From the NCBI GenBank assembly GCA_025774805.1, contig JALGZR010000054.1:1-29425 (forward strand): DNA of 29,425 nt, read 5' to 3'. Of this stretch, positions 1 to 7,109 are shown piece by piece. Every line of letters begins with the position of its first letter. Within the stretch, counting starts at the first letter, position 1. The notes under the pieces were generated by a model. That model was not told the DNA's origin and searched no databases. It was given only the letters and a program-made list of their open reading frames with translations. The position numbers and the translations under genes were made by a program. Origin of the DNA: a bacterium. Lineage in GTDB: Bacteria; ARS69.

Positions 1-2
1 AC

Positions 3-611
3 GTCGACGTCGTGATGGTCCACGCGCCCGCTGCCGAGGAGGAATTCGTCCGCCGTGGTTTCGGCGTGTCGCGCGTGCCCGTCATGTACAATGACTTCGT
101 CATTCTCGGCCCTCTCTCCGATCCCGCGTCCATTCGCGAGAGCGACAGCGCCGCGGACGCCCTGCGCCGCATCAGCGAGCACCGCGCGGAGTTCGTCTCC
201 CGCGGCGACGACTCCGGAACCCACAAGAAGGAGCTCGCGATCTGGAGAGAGGCCGGGATCTCCCCGGCCCGTCCGTGGTACCTCGACGCCGGGCAGGGAA
301 TGGGCGCCTGTTTGCTCCTGGCCAGCGAGAAGGACGCCTACATCCTCTCGGATCGCGGAACGTACCTCTCCCGGGTGGACAGACTCCGGATCGAAGTTCT
401 CTTCGAGGGGGATCCGATCCTCGTGAATCCGTATGCGGTCATCGTCGTCACTCCCGAGCGCCGGCCGCACGGACGTCATGCGGGGGCCCAACGGCTCGTC
501 GAATGGCTGACCTCCGAGGAGGGGCAACGCCGGATCGGGCAGTTCCGCGTCAACGGCCAGGTGCTGTTCCATCCCGATGCGCTTCCGGGGGCGGCGGCGG
601 AGGGAGCATGA
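3..611 (+). CDS. tupA: Tungstate ABC transporter substrate-binding protein (3' part)
   Basis: The gene enters from the left window edge, so its N-terminus and signal peptide are missing; about 202 residues are visible. Segments typical of the TupA family are present: DVVMVHAPAAEEEFV near the visible N-terminus, VMYNDFVILGP at about 25-35, SRGDDSGTHKKEL at about 61-73, and the C-terminal pattern SDRGTYL ... EGDPILVNPYAVI ... WLTSEEGQRRIGQF. The protein should be periplasmic and deliver tungstate (less likely molybdate) to the TupBC permease/ATPase. Its stop codon overlaps the tupB start (ATGA), so the two are translationally coupled. Tungstate over molybdate is inferred from similarity to TupA rather than ModA; the sequence cannot settle metal selectivity. 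Confidence 0.9.
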   Translation, partial: VDVVMVHAPAAEEEFVRRGFGVSRVPVMYNDFVILGPLSDPASIRESDSAADALRRISEHRAEFVSRGDDSGTHKKELAIWREAGISPARPWYLDAGQGMGACLLLASEKDAYILSDRGTYLSRVDRLRIEVLFEGDPILVNPYAVIVVTPERRPHGRHAGAQRLVEWLTSEEGQRRIGQFRVNGQVLFHPDALPGAAAEGA

Positions 612-1309
612 GCTTTCTGTTCGGCGGGATCGAGGAGGCAGTCCGGCTCATCGTGACTCTCGATCGGGAGCTGCTCGAGGCGGTCCGGACGACGCTCCGG
701 GTCTCCCTCACGTCCACGGCGATCGCGTCCGCCCTGGCCCTGCCCCTCGGATTCCTGCTCGCCAGTCGGAAGTTCCCTGGCAAGGAGGGGATTCTCGCAC
801 TGCTCAAGACCGCGCTCGCCCTTCCCACCGTCCTGATCGGGCTCTTCGTGTACGGATTCGTCGCCCGGAGCGCCCCCCTCGGCAGTCTGAAGCTGCTGTT
901 CACCCCCGAGGCGATCATCATCGGCCAGGTTCTCCTCATCACGCCGCTCGTCACGGCGCTGATTCACGGCGTGCTCCAGGGGACGAGCCGCACGGTCTAC
1001 GAGGAGGCGATCCTGCTCGGCGCCTCGCCTGTCGCCGCGTTTTGGAAGACGATTCTCGAGGCGAGGGTCGGGGTCGTGACCGCGCTCATGGCCGGCTTCG
1101 GACGGGTCGCCACGGAGATCGGGATCTCCCTCATCCTGGGCGGCAACATTCGCGGTTTCACTCGGACCATCACGACGGCGATCTCGCTCGAGACGGCCCA
1201 GGGGGACTTCCCGCGCGCGGTCGCCCTGGGGATCGTGCTCTTGCTCATCGTCTTCGCGATCAACGTGGTGGTTGTCGCCGCCGGGGGACGAAGCGATGCT
1301 GTGGTATGA
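608..1309 (+). CDS. tupB: Tungstate ABC transporter permease
   Basis: A 233-residue integral membrane protein of the binding-protein-dependent permease family. Hydrophobic segments lie around residues 25-55, 62-82, 95-118, 155-180 and 205-225. The cytoplasmic EAA-type loop that docks on the ATPase is visible as EEAILLGASPVAAFWKTIL (about 137-155), followed by a Tup-like stretch GRVATEIGISLILGGNIRG. The ATG at 608 overlaps the tupA stop in an ATGA; longer in-frame extensions upstream would lie inside tupA and are not credible. It forms the channel through which tungstate crosses the inner membrane, with TupC as the motor. Confidence 0.92.
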   Translation: MSFLFGGIEEAVRLIVTLDRELLEAVRTTLRVSLTSTAIASALALPLGFLLASRKFPGKEGILALLKTALALPTVLIGLFVYGFVARSAPLGSLKLLFTPEAIIIGQVLLITPLVTALIHGVLQGTSRTVYEEAILLGASPVAAFWKTILEARVGVVTALMAGFGRVATEIGISLILGGNIRGFTRTITTAISLETAQGDFPRAVALGIVLLLIVFAINVVVVAAGGRSDAVV

Positions 1310-2297
1310 GGTCCAGCGCCTTCGCTTCGATTACCCCGACCGATTCCGGCTCGAGATCGACGACTTCCGCCTCGACTCGAAGGAGAAGGTGTCCGTCGTC
1401 GGCCGCAACGGCGCCGGCAAGTCGACGCTCTTGAGAGTCCTCGCGTTTCTCGAGAGGCCCCTGTCCTGGGAACGGTTCCGCTACGCGGGGCGGGATGTCG
1501 TGCCGGGGAAGACACCCCGCAAAGGGATCGGACTGCTCCGGCAACAGCCCTGGATCTTTCGCGGCACCGTCGAGGGCAACCTCGCCTACGGGCTGCGGGT
1601 CCGACGCCGATCGCGGCGAGAGATCCGTCGTCGGGTCGGGGCGATGTGCGAGCGCCTCGACCTCACGCGTCACCATCTCACGCCGGCCCGCGCTCTCTCC
1701 GGGGGCGAGCAGCGTCGCGTGGCCCTCGGGCGCATGCTGATCGTGGAGCCGGAGGTCCTGCTCCTCGACGAGCCCACCACCCACCTGGACGAGGCGTCCC
1801 GCAAGATCATCGGGCAGGTGCTCGCGGAGTGCGACGCCGCCGTGCTGCTCATGACCCACGACCTGCGACTCGCGTACGAGCTTCCCGGGCGGACCCTCGG
1901 AATGGAAAACGGCCGCCTCTCCGAGGTGCTCTCACGAAACGTCTTCTCGGGAACGTGCTCCGGCGGAGTGCTCACGACTCCGGGCGGGCTCGAGATTCTG
2001 CTCCCCCGGCCGCCGAGCGAATCGAAAGCGATGGTCGCCATCGATCCCCGTTCCGTCGTCATCTCGCACGAACCCCTGCACTCCAGCATGAGGAACTCCT
2101 TCACCGGCCGGATTCGGTCGGTCGAGAGCGAAGGAGAGAACCGCTGGCTCGAGATCGAGGGACGCGAGAGGTTCACGGCGGTCATCAGCCGGAAATCCTA
2201 CGAAGAGATGGAGCTCAACCTGGACCGAACCGTGGTGGTCTCGTTCAAGATCAACGCGGTCCAGCTCTTGCAGGGAAACGATGACGACTCTCGATGA
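1296..2297 (+). CDS. tupC: Tungstate ABC transporter ATP-binding protein with C-terminal Mop/TOBE domain
   Basis: A 333-residue ABC ATPase. Walker A is GRNGAGKST (36-44), the Q-loop LRQQP (81-85), the signature LSGGEQ (134-139), Walker B VLLLDE (154-159) and the H-loop histidine about 188. After the ATPase domain, residues about 265-333 form a Mop/TOBE-like domain (SFTGRIRSVESEG ... VVVSFKINAVQLL), as in ModC/WtpC, where such domains bind the oxyanion and inhibit transport when it is plentiful. The ATG at 1296 is preferred over an in-frame start at 1272 because it follows GGGGGACGA at suitable spacing. It overlaps tupB by 14 nt and moeA by 17 nt, so the whole cluster is one transcript. Confidence 0.92.
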   Translation: MLWYEVQRLRFDYPDRFRLEIDDFRLDSKEKVSVVGRNGAGKSTLLRVLAFLERPLSWERFRYAGRDVVPGKTPRKGIGLLRQQPWIFRGTVEGNLAYGLRVRRRSRREIRRRVGAMCERLDLTRHHLTPARALSGGEQRRVALGRMLIVEPEVLLLDEPTTHLDEASRKIIGQVLAECDAAVLLMTHDLRLAYELPGRTLGMENGRLSEVLSRNVFSGTCSGGVLTTPGGLEILLPRPPSESKAMVAIDPRSVVISHEPLHSSMRNSFTGRIRSVESEGENRWLEIEGRERFTAVISRKSYEEMELNLDRTVVVSFKINAVQLLQGNDDDSR

Positions 2298-3510
2298 GGC
2301 CCTCCGGATCATCCGCGACCACGCCATCGTGGGCTCGGAGACCGTCTCGACGGAGGTGCGCCGGGCGGCAGGTCTGGTGCTCGCCGAGGACGTCGCCTCC
2401 GACATGGACATGCCGGCGTTCGACCGGGCGATGATGGACGGGTTCGCTTACCGCCATCGGGACGTCGCCACGCACGAGACGATGCACATCGTCGCCACCG
2501 TCGCCGCCGGGGAGGAGTTCACCGGAGACCTGGCTCCGGGAGAGTGCGTGCGGATCATGACCGGCGCCCCCGTGCCCTCCGACGCGGACACCGTGATTCC
2601 GGTGGAGGAGACCCGGGAGGAGGGAGATCGGGTTCGATTCGAGGCTCCGCCGCCCGAGGGTCATCACATCTCCCCCCGCGGCGAGGATCTCGTCACCGGA
2701 GCGGTGGTCCTGCGGGAGGGCCAGCTCCTCGGGAGCGCCGAGGTCGGCGTTCTCGCGGCGGTGGGGCGCCGGTCGGTCCGGGTGTACGGGCCGCCTCGCG
2801 TGGCCTACCTGTCCACGGGGGACGAGCTCCTCGAGCCGGGAGAGCCCCTCCGCCCTGGCATGATCCGAAGCTCCAACTCCTCCGCCGTCCACGCGCAGAT
2901 CCTCGCTCTCCGGGCTCTGCCACACGATCTCGGGATCGCACGGGACGTCGAGGACGATCTGAGGGAGAAGATCGGCCGGGGTCTCGAACACGATATGCTC
3001 CTCCTCTCCGGCGGTGTCTCGAGGGGACGCTACGATCTCGTTCCCGATGTGCTCGAGAAGCTGGGCGTGCAGCTTCTCTTCCACCGGCTCCTGGTGAAGC
3101 CCGGACATCCGACGCTGTTCGGCGTCCGGGACCGCGCCCTGGTCTATGGCCTTCCCGGAAACCCGATCGCGGCGCTCTTCGCCTTCGAGCTCTATGCCGC
3201 CCCCGCGATCCGGGCGTTCATGCGTCATCCTCGTCCTTCGACCACGCGCTATCTCGGCGAGCTGACGGAGTCCATCACGAAACGTCCCGGAAAGGAGACC
3301 CTCGTTCCGTGTTTCACCGAGTGGAGGGACGCCGGCTTTCTCGTCCGTCCGATTCGCACCCACGGTTCCGCGGACATCTTCGGCATGACCGGGGCGAACG
3401 CGATCGCGATCCTGCCCGCCGACGTCGGGCACTTCGAGGCGGGACGCCCCGTTCCGTTTTGTCGGTTGGGGGAATCCGAAGGAGGGTTCTCGCGAAAGGA
3501 GACTCGATGA
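2281..3510 (+). CDS. moeA: Molybdopterin molybdenumtransferase MoeA
   Basis: A 409-residue cytosolic enzyme that inserts molybdate (or tungstate) into adenylylated molybdopterin. Diagnostic segments are MDMPAFDRAMMDGFA (about 41-55), RIMTGAPVPSDADTVIPVE (about 92-110), STGDELLEPGE (about 178-188), LSGGVSRGRYDLVPDVL (about 242-258) and YGLPGNPIAALFAFELY (about 290-306), covering the linker, MoCF and C-terminal domains. The length is normal for single-domain MoeA without a MogA fusion. The start lies inside the end of tupC and the stop overlaps the next start (ATGA). Placement directly behind the Tup transporter links uptake to cofactor insertion; paired with Tup genes it may prefer tungsten, but that is inference. 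Confidence 0.95.
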   Translation: MTTLDEALRIIRDHAIVGSETVSTEVRRAAGLVLAEDVASDMDMPAFDRAMMDGFAYRHRDVATHETMHIVATVAAGEEFTGDLAPGECVRIMTGAPVPSDADTVIPVEETREEGDRVRFEAPPPEGHHISPRGEDLVTGAVVLREGQLLGSAEVGVLAAVGRRSVRVYGPPRVAYLSTGDELLEPGEPLRPGMIRSSNSSAVHAQILALRALPHDLGIARDVEDDLREKIGRGLEHDMLLLSGGVSRGRYDLVPDVLEKLGVQLLFHRLLVKPGHPTLFGVRDRALVYGLPGNPIAALFAFELYAAPAIRAFMRHPRPSTTRYLGELTESITKRPGKETLVPCFTEWRDAGFLVRPIRTHGSADIFGMTGANAIAILPADVGHFEAGRPVPFCRLGESEGGFSRKETR

Positions 3511-3827
3511 AGCTGCGCATTCACGAGAACACACTGCGCCTCCGTCTCGGCGAGAAGGAGCTCGCCCGACTCGCGGAGAAGGGGAGGATCGAGAGCTCGC
3601 TTCGGTTCGGTTCGGGCGACCGGGAGCTCCTGGTCTACTCGCTGGAGAAGGACGGGGGAATCCGGGGGATCTCGGCCGACCTCGCGGATCACCGCATCCG
3701 GATCCGAATCGAGCCGGACGAGGCGGACCGCCTCACCCGCGGGGAGGAGGAGACGATCGCGGGGGGTCACCCGGTGGGAGGGAACGGATCGCTCGAGATC
3801 CGGGTCGAGCGGGACCTTCTCGGTTAG
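3507..3827 (+). CDS. DUF7009 family protein
   Basis: A small 106-residue protein beginning MKLRIHENTLRLRL and ending EIRVERDLLG, matching what I recall of the DUF7009 family, which has no established function. It is rich in charged residues and predicted beta-strands, with no signal peptide or membrane segment. The start codon overlaps the moeA stop as ATGA, making it the last gene of the tupABC-moeA operon. Tight coupling to moeA suggests a role in Mo/W cofactor handling, but this rests on position alone. Confidence 0.75.
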   Translation: MKLRIHENTLRLRLGEKELARLAEKGRIESSLRFGSGDRELLVYSLEKDGGIRGISADLADHRIRIRIEPDEADRLTRGEEETIAGGHPVGGNGSLEIRVERDLLG

Positions 3828-4341
3828 AGGTCCCCGGGGGGCCGACGCCGGCTCCTGGGCCGGGGTCGTGCCGCCGGCGCCCGGGCCGGGTCGCCGGGGC
3901 CGCGCCGCGCCGCCGAGCCGATGCCCTGACCGCCGCGAAAGGCCAGCGTTATAGCTGGGTGCTCGGAAGGTCTCTCTCGGCTTTCGGACGTGCCCCAAGC
4001 GCGACCGCCGATCTCCCTGTAGGATGGAGCGAGCCTTCGGGGTTTCCTCCGGGGCCCGACGTACCGTGAGGCCCGCGCAGCAAGGCTCGGAAGGGCTGCC
4101 GGCGCCGGAGTCCGCCCCCCGTTCGTCTCCCGCGACACAATCCGAGCGCCAACTTCGCAAACTCCTTGAATTGGCCGGCCCCGACCCCCTAGGATTGTCC
4201 CGAGGCGCCTCACGGCGCGATGCGCCGGACAGCCTCGAATCCGGGGTCCGCGGGCCGGATCAAGCGCGCGCGGTTCGGCCGATTCATGCGGTTTCAGCCT
4301 GCCCCGGGTAGGTGTTCACCGAAGCGTTGGAGGACAGTTTC
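3828..4341 (+). other. Intergenic leader region, no gene seen
   Basis: About 510 nt of very GC-rich sequence between the Mo/W operon and the first secreted PPC/P-domain gene. Short open frames exist on both strands but have arginine/proline-rich shadow composition. It holds the promoter at 4166-4195 and a leader of roughly 140 nt. I looked for cobalamin, c-di-GMP and molybdenum-cofactor riboswitch core motifs and did not see convincing ones. No clear terminator is visible behind the DUF7009 gene. Confidence 0.5.
4166..4195 (+). promoter_or_regulatory. Putative sigma-70-type promoter for the first PPC/P-domain gene
   Basis: TTGAAT (4166-4171), an 18-nt spacer and TAGGAT (4190-4195). The downstream paralogue has an equivalent TTGAAA-18-TACGAT arrangement, so two related genes share the same box design, which raises confidence in both. 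Transcription would start near 4202. Confidence 0.5.
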
Positions 4342-5364
4342 ATGAGAACTACGCGACTGCTTCTTTCTGCAGCTGCGATCCTGGTCCTGGCCGCGGGTTC
4401 AGCGTTCGCGACAAAGCAGGACGAGATCGACCAGCAACTCCTCAAGCCGTGGAACCTGCTCGGCATGCCCGACTTCGGAGGCCCGCGGGCGGACGTGAAC
4501 GAGAACGAGCCGAACGACGCGTGTCCTGGAGAGCTGTACACGCTCGGGGACGTGATGCACGGCGCGATCAATCCGGGCGGGGACCATGACTGGTTCTGCT
4601 TCTCCGGCACCGCGGGTGAGCTGCTCACCATCGGGACGGACGAGGACCCCGGTCTTCCCACGGTCGACACGGTCATCGAGCTGTACGCGGACGACTGCGT
4701 GACCCAGCTCGCGTTCAACAAGCTCGAGTACACCGGGAACTACTACCTGTTGGTTCGCGGCTACAGCTCGGCTTCGACCGGCAACTACATCATGGTCGGG
4801 GTCACTGTCCCGCAGACCGGCCCCGGGTTCTGCCCGGTCGGGGAGTACAAGGCCAGCAAGATCGACGTGAACCTGGTCATCTCCGATACGCTGGGGACGA
4901 TCGTGACGCCGGCCATCAAGTTCAACCCGCAGGTGACGAAGATCGTCGACGTCGTGGTCGACATCGAGATCGAGCACACCTGGGTGGGTGACCTCGACAT
5001 CATCCTGAGGCACACGGACGACGGCGGCTTCGTGCGGGAAGCGGCTCTGCTGGCCCGTCCGGGGGTGCCCGAGACCGGGTTCGGTTGCTCGGGTGACCTG
5101 ATCGCCGATCCGGAGAACAAGTACTACTTCGGAACGCGCGACGACCTCGAGCCGATCGGCGAGTTCGACTGCCCGGCGGTCATCGGAGCTCTCGAGCAAT
5201 TCCGCGGTCTGGGCTGCGGAGACGGGATCTGGCAGCTGATCATCACGGACCATGCCGGTGGAGACGACGGCTTCATCCACAACTGGTCGATCCATATCCG
5301 GTGTGAGGGTACGATCGCCGTCGAGAATGAGACCTGGGGGAACCTGAAGGCGCTGTACCGCTAG
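4342..5364 (+). CDS. Secreted protein with PPC and proprotein-convertase P-domain (copy A)
   Basis: A 340-residue exported protein. The signal peptide covers residues 1-23 (RTTR basic start, LLLSAAAILVLAAG core, cleavage after AFA). A bacterial pre-peptidase C-terminal (PPC) domain follows at about 52-155 (ENEPND ... GDHDWFCFSG ... YYLLVRG). A P-domain-like beta-sandwich lies at about 165-322 (HTWVGDLDIILRH ... GDDGFIHNWSIHI). No catalytic domain is present, so this looks like a free-standing adhesion or scaffold protein. It ends in ETWGNLKALYR, identical in the downstream paralogue. Compared with copy B it lacks a 14-residue PPC loop and a 12-residue P-domain stretch and has 8 rather than 11 cysteines. 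GGAGGA sits about 7-8 nt before the ATG. Confidence 0.88.
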   Translation: MRTTRLLLSAAAILVLAAGSAFATKQDEIDQQLLKPWNLLGMPDFGGPRADVNENEPNDACPGELYTLGDVMHGAINPGGDHDWFCFSGTAGELLTIGTDEDPGLPTVDTVIELYADDCVTQLAFNKLEYTGNYYLLVRGYSSASTGNYIMVGVTVPQTGPGFCPVGEYKASKIDVNLVISDTLGTIVTPAIKFNPQVTKIVDVVVDIEIEHTWVGDLDIILRHTDDGGFVREAALLARPGVPETGFGCSGDLIADPENKYYFGTRDDLEPIGEFDCPAVIGALEQFRGLGCGDGIWQLIITDHAGGDDGFIHNWSIHIRCEGTIAVENETWGNLKALYR

Positions 5365-5413
5365 GATCTCTGACGGTAGACAAGAGTCGGGCGCGACGCT
5401 CGATGCACGAAAG

Positions 5414-5443
5414 AGCGGGCCGGGGATCACCCCCCGGCCCGCT
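5414..5443 (+). terminator. Rho-independent-like terminator behind copy A
   Basis: A perfect 12-bp GC-rich stem (AGCGGGCCGGGG paired with CCCCGGCCCGCT) with a 6-nt loop, followed by only a weak T tract. It lies 50 nt behind the stop codon. Its left arm is nearly identical to the hairpin behind copy B, so the terminator was probably part of the duplicated unit. Confidence 0.75.
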
Positions 5444-5829
5444 TCGTCATGGGGCCTATCGTGAGTGCCGGCTCACCCTTTGCGGGGAGTCTCGTGGGGA
5501 GTCCGAGTGATAGCTCCTTGCAAGCTTTCGGGACCAAGCCGACCGTTCGCCCGCCCTACGGCGCGTAGAGGCCGGCCTCGAGAAACTCCCGGCAACGCCC
5601 CCGATCTCCCTGTTGAAATGCCTTGCCGGTTCCCGTTACGATTGCTGCGTCGCGCGGAGGCATGGTGACCTCCCGCGTTTGCCATGGGCGCCGGCGTCGC
5701 GGCGTGGAGGTGTCTCCACTCCCGGCCGGGCAAGCCCTCACCGTTCCGCTCGGGCTCACGCATTCCGAGATCGTCGCTCGGAGCGGGCTCCCCGGACGGA
5801 TCCACCCTCCATTCAGGAAGGACGACCCC
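5444..5829 (+). other. Leader region between the two paralogues
   Basis: About 390 nt with no credible gene. It contains the promoter at 5613-5642 and then about 180 nt of untranslated leader. Open frames running into the copy B gene from 5623 are just upstream extensions without a signal peptide at their start. Short GC-rich inverted segments occur (for example GGAGGC/GCCTCC-like around 5655-5675), but I see no recognisable riboswitch. Confidence 0.45.
5613..5642 (+). promoter_or_regulatory. Putative sigma-70-type promoter for the second PPC/P-domain gene
   Basis: TTGAAA (5613-5618), an 18-nt spacer and TACGAT (5637-5642), closely parallel to the boxes in front of copy A. Transcription would start near 5649, leaving a leader of roughly 180 nt. 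Confidence 0.55.
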
Positions 5830-6951
5830 ATGCGCATATCTAGACTTCTTCTTCTTTCGACCCTTGCAATAGTGGCTCTGGCTGCCGGGTCCGTAATGGC
5901 CGAGTTGCCCGCCAGCCTGGACAAGCGGGGAGAGATCGAGCAGCAGAACGACAAGCCGTGGAATCTCTTCGACATGCTGGACTTCGCGGATCCGCGGGCG
6001 GACGTGAACGAGAACGAGCCCAACGATACCTGCCCCGGGGAGCCGTACACGCTCGGGGACGTGATGCACGGCGCGATCAACCCGCCCGGGGACCACGACT
6101 GGTACTGCTTCGCCGGCAACGCGGGTGACGTCCTCACCATCGGGACGGACGCGGACCCCGGTCTTCCCCTGGTCGACACCGTGATCGAGCTGTACGCATC
6201 CGACTGCGTGACCCAGCTCGCGATCGACGACGACAGCGGTCCCGGCCTCTACTCGCTGATCGATGACTACAAGCTCGAGTACACCGGGAACTACTACCTG
6301 AGAGTCCGGGGCTTCAGCTCCTCCTCGAACGGCAACTACATCATGATCGGGGTCACCACCCCGCAGACCGGTCCCGCGATCTGCCCGGTCGGACAGTACA
6401 AGGCCAGCAAGGTCGACGTGAACATGGTGATCTCCGACACGCTGGGAACGATCTGCACGCCGGCCATCAAGTTCAACCCGCAGAACACGGTGATCACCGA
6501 CGTCGTGATCGACATCGAGATCGAGCACACGTGGGTCGGTGACCTCGACATCGTTCTGAGGCACACGGCCGACAATGGCGAGGTGCGGGAAGCGGCCCTG
6601 ATCGCCCGTCCGGGGGTGCCGGAGACCACGTTCGGTTGCGCGGGTGACCTGATCGCCGATCCGGAGAACAAGTACTACTTCGGAACGCGCGACGACCTCG
6701 AGCCGCTCGGCGAGTTCGACTGCCCGTCGGTCATCGATCCCGCCTGCTACGCCGTGGCGGTCGAGAACCCGGGCGCTCTCGAGCAGTTCCGCGGTCTCTT
6801 CTGCGGCGACGGCACCTGGGAGCTCTGCATCACGGACAGCGCTGCCGGAGACGACGGCTTCATCCACAACTGGTCGGTCCACATCCTGTGTGAGGCCCCG
6901 GTGGCCGTCGAGTCCGAGACCTGGGGCAACCTCAAGGCGCTCTACCGCTAG
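5830..6951 (+). CDS. Secreted protein with PPC and proprotein-convertase P-domain (copy B)
   Basis: A 373-residue paralogue of the preceding secreted protein. The signal peptide covers residues 1-24 (RISR basic start, LLLLSTLAIVALAAG core, cleavage after VMA). The PPC domain is at about 60-175 and, unlike copy A, is complete, with the acidic loop DDDSGPGLYSLIDDY (133-147) that usually precedes the YYLRVRG strand. The P-domain-like region spans about 185-356. Eleven cysteines are present in the mature part, three of them (C209, C306, C333) absent from copy A. The C-terminus is ETWGNLKALYR. The ATG at 5830 is chosen because AGGAAGG lies 8-9 nt upstream and it starts exactly at the signal peptide. 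No enzymatic domain is seen; a role at the cell surface is inferred. Confidence 0.88.
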   Translation: MRISRLLLLSTLAIVALAAGSVMAELPASLDKRGEIEQQNDKPWNLFDMLDFADPRADVNENEPNDTCPGEPYTLGDVMHGAINPPGDHDWYCFAGNAGDVLTIGTDADPGLPLVDTVIELYASDCVTQLAIDDDSGPGLYSLIDDYKLEYTGNYYLRVRGFSSSSNGNYIMIGVTTPQTGPAICPVGQYKASKVDVNMVISDTLGTICTPAIKFNPQNTVITDVVIDIEIEHTWVGDLDIVLRHTADNGEVREAALIARPGVPETTFGCAGDLIADPENKYYFGTRDDLEPLGEFDCPSVIDPACYAVAVENPGALEQFRGLFCGDGTWELCITDSAAGDDGFIHNWSVHILCEAPVAVESETWGNLKALYR

Positions 6952-7003
6952 GTTCTCGGACGAACCGACATCGCGTCGGACGGAAGCGCCCGTCGTGCCC
7001 AAG

Positions 7004-7033
7004 AGCGGGTCGGGGAGAAATCCCCGGCCCGCT
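7004..7033 (+). terminator. Terminator hairpin behind copy B
   Basis: A 13-bp stem (AGCGGGTCGGGGA against TCCCCGGCCCGCT, one G-T pair) closed by a GAAA tetraloop, followed by TCTCATT. It sits between convergent genes, 53 nt behind the copy B stop and 77 nt beyond the end of the opposite gene, so it may stop transcription from both sides. Confidence 0.75.
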
Positions 7034-7109
7034 TCTCATTAGTACGTCGGTCCGGCACGTCGGTCTGAGCCGACGGGGCGTTTCGGGCTACGTCGGGGAG
7101 CCGGTCCAC

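Noticed and set aside
3828-4341. Possible riboswitch in the leader of the first PPC gene
   Set aside because: No conserved core of cobalamin, c-di-GMP or molybdenum-cofactor riboswitches could be matched by eye.
5473-7002. A 509-codon open frame on the minus strand across the second PPC/P-domain gene
   Set aside because: Same shadow effect; it also runs through both promoter and terminator, and the plus strand encodes clear domains.
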